From the NCBI GenBank assembly GCA_030614505.1, contig JAUWTX010000044.1:1-10849 (forward strand): a stretch of 10,849 bases of DNA, written 5' to 3'. The position numbers and the translations under genes were made by a program. Below, in pieces: positions 6,813-10,849 of the stretch. Origin of the DNA: Desulfuromonadales bacterium. GTDB lineage: Bacteria; Desulfobacterota; Desulfuromonadia; Desulfuromonadales; BM103. The notes below the pieces were generated by a model. The model saw nothing but the letters and a program-made list of their open reading frames with translations. It was not told the origin of the DNA and did no database searches. Each line of letters starts with the position of its first letter. The stretch's first letter is position 1.

Positions 6813-6835
6813 TGTGACATCACAGTATTTATAAT
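6813..6835 (+). promoter_or_regulatory. Candidate ykgJ-type promoter with a palindromic operator
   Basis: A perfect -10 box TATAAT lies at 6830-6835 without a recognisable -35. Directly upstream is the interrupted palindrome TGTGA-CA-TCACA (6813-6824), whose half-sites resemble CRP/FNR-type half-sites but with a 2-bp rather than the usual longer spacer. A regulator bound here would sit between the -35 and -10 positions. The transcript would have about 70 nt of leader before the ATG at 6912. Confidence 0.4.
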
Positions 6836-6911
6836 GTATATTGACCTAAGCAGGTGTGTGCTGCTAGCAGCCAGTTCATGGATAGCCCGATCGGCTGCTT
6901 GGGAGACAGCC

Positions 6912-7598
6912 ATGCAGGAAACTTTCGATTTTCTCACTTATGCCCGTCAGGTTCGCCAAGTCGCAGGATCGTTGATGAGTTCCGGGCGCAATGCTGCGGA
7001 GATCTCCGGCCGTATGCATTTATTAGCTGTCGCGATGGAAAGAGACCTTGTCCGCTTTGGTGATTCTTCTGAGCTTTCGCGTATTGCCTGTAGCCCGGGT
7101 TGCGGCGCCTGCTGTGTTCTTAATGTCGCTGTTCTGTTCCCGGAAGCTGTTGCGATTACCTGGTTTCTACAAAGGCGTTTATCTGGGGAGGAACTTGAAA
7201 ACCTCCGAATCAGGTTGCAGGAGTTGGTCAGGCGAACCCGTTGGCTGGACGATGAAGAACGGCTTTTTCTGAGAGAGCCCTGTGCTTTTCTGGATAAGCA
7301 GGGCAACTGCACTATTCATGTTGTTCGACCGCTTATGTGCCGTGCCATTACCTCGACAGACCCGGAAGCCTGCCGTGATGCAATAGCCATGATTCCTTTG
7401 AATGGTGCACCAAGTGTGGAAATGGACCTGTTCCAAAAGAACATGGTCGATACAGTTTATTGTGAATTGGGGAAGGCGCTGGAAGATCTGGGCCTTGATC
7501 ATAGACCCCGGAGGTTGAGTTCAGCGATCCTGGCACTGCTGGCTGACCCTGAGATGGTTTCCTGTTTTGTTTCGGGAGATACTGTCCTTATTCACTAA
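6912..7598 (+). CDS. YkgJ-family cysteine cluster protein
   Basis: This 228-residue protein carries the CxxCxxCC-type cluster of the YkgJ family: C60-xxx-C64-xx-C67-C68, then C124, C133, C143 and C154 in the pattern EPCAFLD-GNC-IH-RPLMCR-C. These eight cysteines probably bind an iron-sulfur cluster or zinc; the family's function is not established. The rest is mostly helical with no membrane segment. The ATG at 6912 is chosen because GGGAGA lies 5 nt upstream. The in-frame ATG at 6834 overlaps the -10 box and has no ribosome site. The stop codon lies 4 bp from that of the convergent GGDEF-EAL gene. Confidence 0.85.
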   Translation: MQETFDFLTYARQVRQVAGSLMSSGRNAAEISGRMHLLAVAMERDLVRFGDSSELSRIACSPGCGACCVLNVAVLFPEAVAITWFLQRRLSGEELENLRIRLQELVRRTRWLDDEERLFLREPCAFLDKQGNCTIHVVRPLMCRAITSTDPEACRDAIAMIPLNGAPSVEMDLFQKNMVDTVYCELGKALEDLGLDHRPRRLSSAILALLADPEMVSCFVSGDTVLIH

Positions 7599-7612
7599 TT
7601 CACTAGTGAATT
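7597..7612. repeat. 16-bp perfect palindrome at the convergent gene junction
   Basis: AATTCACTAGTGAATT reads the same on both strands. It overlaps the last two bases of the ykgJ-type TAA stop and contains the complete TAG stop of the GGDEF-EAL gene. The octamer ATTCACTA also occurs as a direct repeat at 7590-7597 and 7598-7605. It has no loop, so it is a poor RNA terminator by itself. It may be a protein-binding site or simply a compact junction. Confidence 0.6.
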
Positions 7613-9567
7613 TCCTGAGAGCCTTCGAAGTTCAATTCACTTTGATCACTATGTTTTTTGATCCCCGATAATAAGTTCTCAGAGTTCTTGAGGAAAGCTG
7701 TCATTTCTTCGGCATTCATGGCTGAGCCAAAAAGACGCCCCTGCACTTCCAGACAACCACGCTTACGTAAAAAGTCCAACTGCATTGGATCTTCAACGCC
7801 GACGGCTGTAACTGACAGGTTCAGGCTGGCAGCCATGCTTAGAATGGCTTCGGTGATGGCAGCGTAATCAGGATTATGAATGATATCGCGAATGAATTCC
7901 TGAGCGATCTTGATCCGATGAATTGGAAAATGTTTAAGGTACAACAGGGATGAATAACCTGTACCGAAATCGTCTATCGCAAGATTGATTCCGCGAATCT
8001 TGAGATCGGTCAAAGATGCAATACTGTCATTGACATGTCCCATGATTGAATTTTCGGTCAGTTCAATTTCGAGAGTGTTGGGCCTGATCCCTGTCTCGTC
8101 CAGAATCGATTCAATACGGTCAATAAAATTGGCTTGGCGGATGTGATGCCCGGAGAGGTTGACGGACATGCGGAATGGCGGTAGCCCGGCATCTTGCCAG
8201 GCCTTGGCCTGTGCACAGGCAGTTTTTAAAACCCATTCATCTAAATGAAACACCAGACTGCTTTCTTCAGCAACACTGATAATTCGACTTGGAGGAATCA
8301 GGTTGCCGTCGCTGTCGTACCAACGCAGCAAAGCCTCGACACCGGTGATACGACCGGTAGCCAGGTTGACCTGAGGTTGGTAGTGTTGCTGCAGTTCCCC
8401 ACTGCTTAGCGCCTGACGCAAGCGCCTCTCAAGATCCGTCTTGGCCAGTGCAGCAGCATTCATTTCTTCAGAGAAGAACTGGAGGTTATTGCGGCCGCGG
8501 CTTTTGGCAACGTACATGGCCGTATCGGCACTTTTTAACAGCGCCTGTGGGTTTTCACCGTCTATGGGGTAGATCGCCACGCCGATGCTGGCTGTGGCGA
8601 ATAATTCGCGGTTGTCGATCTGAAAAGGTTGTGCCAGGGCTTCCAGAATACGTCGTCCCAAGGTGGAGAAATTTGGCTCGTGATTCGGGTCGGCCTGTAC
8701 AATCACAAATTCATCACCTCCCAGGCGGGCAAAAGTATCACCCTCGCGTATGAATTTTTTCAGGCGTTGAGCGACGGAGCGCAGGACCAGGTCACCTACT
8801 GCATGTCCCTGAGTGTCATTGATCAACTTAAAGCGGTCGAGGTCGAAGAAGAAAACACCTACCTGGCGGCCATCGCGCTTGGCGTGGACCACTGCCTGCA
8901 GAATGCGATCGTTCATCAAGGCCCGGTTGGGTAGTCCGGTAAGGGTGTCGTAGTACGCTAGCCGCTCGATACGTTCTTCCGCAGCACGATGGTCGGTCAG
9001 ATCATTGAGGACTGCCAGACTCTCAGTCAGGCGCCCATCAAAATCACGTTGGGCAACTTCGGAAAGGGAAACATTGATTAGTGAACCGTTAGCCAACCGC
9101 AATTGATAGTTGATGTCTCTGATTTCGTCTGACTCTCTCAGCTTTTGAAAGTGTTTTGCCCGGACCTTTGAGATATCTTCTCCAACAACAAAACTGAAGA
9201 AATCTTTACCGATGACCTCTTTGTGGTCGTAGCCGAGAGTATCGAGCCAGGATTGGCTGACGTAAAGAAGATGTCCCTCACTATCCATCGAATGCAGCAT
9301 GGCGGGGGTCTTCTGGCAGAACTGACGAAAGCGTTTCTCGCTGCATTCGAGACGGTGGCCCATACCGCGCAATCGGAGATCAGACCGGCCAAAGAGAATG
9401 CCAACCAGGCCCCCGAACGAAACCGGCAGCCATAAATGACGAATATCCATCGGCAGGTTGTGAAGACCGCGCGCCAGGAAAGTTACAATGATAACGATCA
9501 GGGCACCGGCAAAGAACCAGCCACACAAAAGCAAAAAGGACTTTTTTTCAGGTACGGACTTGGACAT
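7603..9567 (-). CDS. Membrane PAS-GGDEF-EAL c-di-GMP signalling protein with a degenerate EAL domain
   Basis: The 654-residue protein has two N-terminal membrane segments (about 10-32 and 44-60), a PAS domain (about 78-195), a GGDEF diguanylate cyclase domain (about 203-365) and an EAL domain (about 380-630). The cyclase motif RLGGDEF (281-287) is intact, as is the product-inhibition site RxxD at 274-277, five residues before GGDEF. In the EAL domain, E411 (EAL), N470, E502, DD at 532-533, K553, E592 and Q609 are present. However, the usual KID reads KIA (A555) and the usual AEGVE reads AVGVE (V589 replaces the presumed catalytic-base glutamate). I infer a cyclase with an EAL domain that binds but probably does not hydrolyse c-di-GMP. 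No good ribosome site precedes the ATG, but this start retains the membrane anchor. Confidence 0.93.
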   Translation of the reverse strand: MSKSVPEKKSFLLLCGWFFAGALIVIIVTFLARGLHNLPMDIRHLWLPVSFGGLVGILFGRSDLRLRGMGHRLECSEKRFRQFCQKTPAMLHSMDSEGHLLYVSQSWLDTLGYDHKEVIGKDFFSFVVGEDISKVRAKHFQKLRESDEIRDINYQLRLANGSLINVSLSEVAQRDFDGRLTESLAVLNDLTDHRAAEERIERLAYYDTLTGLPNRALMNDRILQAVVHAKRDGRQVGVFFFDLDRFKLINDTQGHAVGDLVLRSVAQRLKKFIREGDTFARLGGDEFVIVQADPNHEPNFSTLGRRILEALAQPFQIDNRELFATASIGVAIYPIDGENPQALLKSADTAMYVAKSRGRNNLQFFSEEMNAAALAKTDLERRLRQALSSGELQQHYQPQVNLATGRITGVEALLRWYDSDGNLIPPSRIISVAEESSLVFHLDEWVLKTACAQAKAWQDAGLPPFRMSVNLSGHHIRQANFIDRIESILDETGIRPNTLEIELTENSIMGHVNDSIASLTDLKIRGINLAIDDFGTGYSSLLYLKHFPIHRIKIAQEFIRDIIHNPDYAAITEAILSMAASLNLSVTAVGVEDPMQLDFLRKRGCLEVQGRLFGSAMNAEEMTAFLKNSENLLSGIKKHSDQSELNFEGSQEIH

Positions 9568-9593
9568 ACAATGGATACCACTTAAATAAGCTG

Positions 9594-9622
9594 GTTCCCA
9601 TCCAGAGTTTCAGGATGGAAAC
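9594..9622. repeat. Imperfect inverted repeat in the GGDEF-EAL leader
   Basis: Positions 9594-9603 pair with 9613-9622 (core CCATCC with GGATGG), with one mismatch and a 9-nt loop. It lies 27-55 nt upstream of the GGDEF-EAL start codon on the - strand and has no adjacent U-run. It could be a leader hairpin affecting translation or a protein-binding site. Confidence 0.4.
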
Positions 9623-9641
9623 AATTTGACTGCCTGCAAGC

Positions 9642-9678
9642 AAAAAAATCCGGGACGATAGTGGGATGAGTAGCCCGG
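9642..9678 (-). terminator. Terminator-like hairpin in the 5' leader of the GGDEF-EAL gene
   Basis: On the - strand, CCGGG (9678-9674) pairs with CCCGG (9654-9650) and is followed by A and then seven T (9648-9642), the form of an intrinsic terminator. No - strand gene ends here; it lies about 75-110 nt upstream of the GGDEF-EAL start. A promoter just upstream (9698-9725) would read straight into it. This suggests transcription attenuation, or a short RNA made from the leader. The loop is long (19 nt) and the stem only 5 bp, so efficiency is uncertain. Confidence 0.5.
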
Positions 9679-9697
9679 TCAATGAAGTTATCGATAC

Positions 9698-9725
9698 ATC
9701 TTAGGTGTTTTTCACTTCTTGTCAA
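9698..9725 (-). promoter_or_regulatory. Sigma-70 promoter for the GGDEF-EAL gene
   Basis: A perfect -35 TTGACA lies at 9725-9720 on the - strand, followed after 16 bp by TAAGAT (9703-9698), four of six matches to the -10 consensus. Transcription should start near 9691, giving a leader of about 124 nt that begins with the terminator-like hairpin. Confidence 0.5.
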
Positions 9726-9743
9726 ATAGTGTAGCGCACAGCG

Positions 9744-9773
9744 ATGACAGTTTGTTCTCTTTTGTGTTAAGAT
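9744..9773 (+). promoter_or_regulatory. Candidate sigma-70 promoter for clpS
   Basis: ATGACA (9744-9749), five of six matches to the -35 consensus, is followed after 18 bp by TAAGAT (9768-9773), a four-of-six -10. The start would be near 9780, about 43 nt before the clpS ATG. It lies close to the divergent GGDEF-EAL promoter, so the two may interfere. Confidence 0.35.
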
Positions 9774-9822
9774 TCAAATCTCTTCAACAAGTTGATTTTA
9801 ACTGTAGATCTATGGCGACATT

Positions 9823-10137
9823 ATGGCAAAATCGACCTCTGATAATCAGGTTCATACCGGTGTAAAAAGTTGTGCCAGGACCAAGCGTCCACCGATGTTC
9901 ACCGTCCTGATGCATAATGATGACTACACAACGATGGAATTTGTTGTCGAAGCCCTGATCGCCATTTTTCACAAGTCACCTACTGAAGCGAACAGGATCA
10001 TGCTGCATATTCACTTTAAAGGCTCTGGGGTCTGCGGTATTTATCCATACGAAATTGCAGAAACCAAAGTAAGCAAAGTTCACGATATGGCACGGAAAGA
10101 AGGCCTTCCGTTGCGCTGTTCTCTGGAGCAGGCCTAG
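9823..10137 (+). CDS. clpS: ATP-dependent Clp protease adaptor ClpS
   Basis: ClpS recognises proteins with destabilising N-terminal residues (Leu, Phe, Trp, Tyr) and delivers them to ClpAP for degradation in the cytoplasm. The 104-residue protein has a flexible polar N-terminal tail (about 1-22) followed by the ClpS core. The substrate-binding motif MHNDDYTTMEFV spans residues 30-41 with N32, D33 and M38, and H64 occupies the conserved histidine position. The segment GVCGIYPYEIAETKV (69-83) and the terminal PLRCSLE are also typical. The ATG at 9823 gives the expected length; only a weak GGCGA-like ribosome site precedes it. clpA follows 102 bp downstream with its own promoter. Confidence 0.95.
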   Translation: MAKSTSDNQVHTGVKSCARTKRPPMFTVLMHNDDYTTMEFVVEALIAIFHKSPTEANRIMLHIHFKGSGVCGIYPYEIAETKVSKVHDMARKEGLPLRCSLEQA

Positions 10138-10141
10138 CAAC

Positions 10142-10169
10142 TTGTCGGGCTATCAGGGGCTGCTATAAT
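10142..10169 (+). promoter_or_regulatory. Extended -10 promoter for clpA
   Basis: TGC-TATAAT (10161-10169) is a perfect -10 with the TGn extension, and TTGTCG (10142-10147) is a four-of-six -35 at 16-bp spacing. It lies within the clpS-clpA gap, so clpA can be expressed separately from clpS. The leader downstream contains a 6-bp inverted repeat (AACTAT at 10173-10178, ATAGTT at 10203-10208). Confidence 0.55.
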
Positions 10170-10239
10170 AGTAACTATAGATGGGTGCGAGTTTCCGGAA
10201 TCATAGTTGTTGATAGTGTTAATGGAGTGATCGAGACGC

Positions 10240-10849
10240 ATGTTTAATCAGGATGTTCAAATAGCTTTTTCACTTGCTGTCAGGGAGGCTCAGCGCCGGC
10301 GTCATGAATTTCTGACGACTGAGCATATCTTGTATGCGATGCTTTTTGATGAACAGGGCCAGGAGATTCTGCGGGCCTGCGGCAGCGACATCGATAGCCT
10401 GCGCGAAGATCTTGAGCTTTACTTCGATCAACACCTCGAAGCGCTGGACCAGACTGATGAAGATATGCCGGAGCAGACAGTTGGTCTGCAGAATGTGCTG
10501 CAGAGAACTGTAACGCACATGCAGTCGTCCGGACGCGAAGAAATTGGCATTGGCGATATTCTCTCTGCAATTCTTGAGCAGGAGGATTGCCTGGCGGCGC
10601 AGATTCTTCAGGCCGAGGGGATGTCCCGGCTCGATGTTTTGAACTACGTTTCTCATGGTATCACCAAAGGGCCTTTTCAAGAGTCAGAAACCGAGCAGCA
10701 GGAGCCGGACGAACAAACCAAGCAATCTCCCGGCAGTAAACCAACGAAGAAAGTCAATCCACTTGAGGCTTTTACAATCAATCTTCTCAAGCGGGCAGCC
10801 GAAGGCAAGATTGATCCTCTGGTCGGTAGACAGGCTGAACTGGAACGCA
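10240..10849 (+). CDS. clpA: ATP-dependent Clp protease ATP-binding subunit ClpA (5' part)
   Basis: ClpA is the hexameric AAA+ unfoldase that feeds substrates to the ClpP protease and receives N-degron substrates from ClpS. The first 203 residues are present and the frame stays open at the window edge. The N-terminal domain (about 1-142) contains the double Clp_N repeat, with RHEFLTTEHILYAML near the start and VLQRTVTHMQSSGREEIG in the second half, closely following E. coli ClpA. An acidic, glutamine-rich linker (about 147-170) leads to the start of the first AAA+ module, IDPLVGRQAELER (191-203). The Walker motifs lie beyond the end. The ATG at 10240 aligns with the family start; the nearest GGAG is 12 nt upstream, rather far. 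Confidence 0.95.
   Translation, partial: MFNQDVQIAFSLAVREAQRRRHEFLTTEHILYAMLFDEQGQEILRACGSDIDSLREDLELYFDQHLEALDQTDEDMPEQTVGLQNVLQRTVTHMQSSGREEIGIGDILSAILEQEDCLAAQILQAEGMSRLDVLNYVSHGITKGPFQESETEQQEPDEQTKQSPGSKPTKKVNPLEAFTINLLKRAAEGKIDPLVGRQAELER

Noticed and set aside
9568..9822. A c-di-GMP (GEMM) riboswitch ahead of the GGDEF-EAL gene
   Set aside because: I looked for the conserved GEMM core on both strands and did not find it; only simple hairpins are visible.
10270..10680. A 136-codon - strand frame at the right end
   Set aside because: It is antisense to clpA, whose N-terminal domain is clearly recognisable in the + strand.

Overview
The window looks like chromosomal sequence from a Gram-negative bacterium, most likely a Desulfuromonadales/Geobacter-type deltaproteobacterium. 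That placement is an inference. It rests on a small cysteine-motif protein of a kind I associate with that group, a sigma-54-type promoter, a paired clpS-clpA locus and moderate GC content. No ribosomal RNA, tRNA, insertion sequence, prophage or CRISPR array is visible, and most genes are ordinary housekeeping or signalling genes.

Layout. Positions 1-542 hold no convincing protein gene but are rich in signals: a TATAAT box, a set of mutually compatible stems that could form a structured RNA, a GC-rich hairpin and a near-consensus sigma-54 promoter (437-452). The sigma-54 site faces a 73-residue cysteine-rich protein (543-764), followed by a strong hairpin terminator. Next on the + strand come guaC (GMP reductase, 1089-2129) and tmcAL (tRNA-Met cytidine acetate ligase, 2188-3432). 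They converge on a - strand block running from 6711 down to 3534: a secreted CigR/RcnB-like protein, a double-TM2 membrane protein (overlapping by 1 base), a Dabb-domain protein, a small zinc-ribbon protein and RmuC. Position 6712-6911 is a divergent promoter region that also serves a + strand YkgJ-type cysteine-cluster protein (6912-7598). This runs head-on into a 654-residue membrane PAS-GGDEF-EAL protein (9567-7603, - strand), with both stop codons touching a 16-bp perfect palindrome. The last part carries clpS and the 5' end of clpA, which runs off the window edge.

How the genes fit together. clpS and clpA form a functional pair: an N-degron adaptor and its unfoldase. guaC and tmcAL are nucleotide and tRNA metabolism genes that share a strand. 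The CigR-like and TM2 genes are probably co-transcribed and translationally coupled. The GGDEF-EAL protein keeps an intact cyclase motif and inhibitory site, but its EAL domain lacks residues normally needed for c-di-GMP hydrolysis. Its leader appears to begin with a terminator-like hairpin.

I did not find a clearly new multi-gene system. The best candidates for a second look are the sigma-54-controlled cysteine protein with its structured upstream region, the degenerate EAL domain, and the attenuator-like leader of that same gene.
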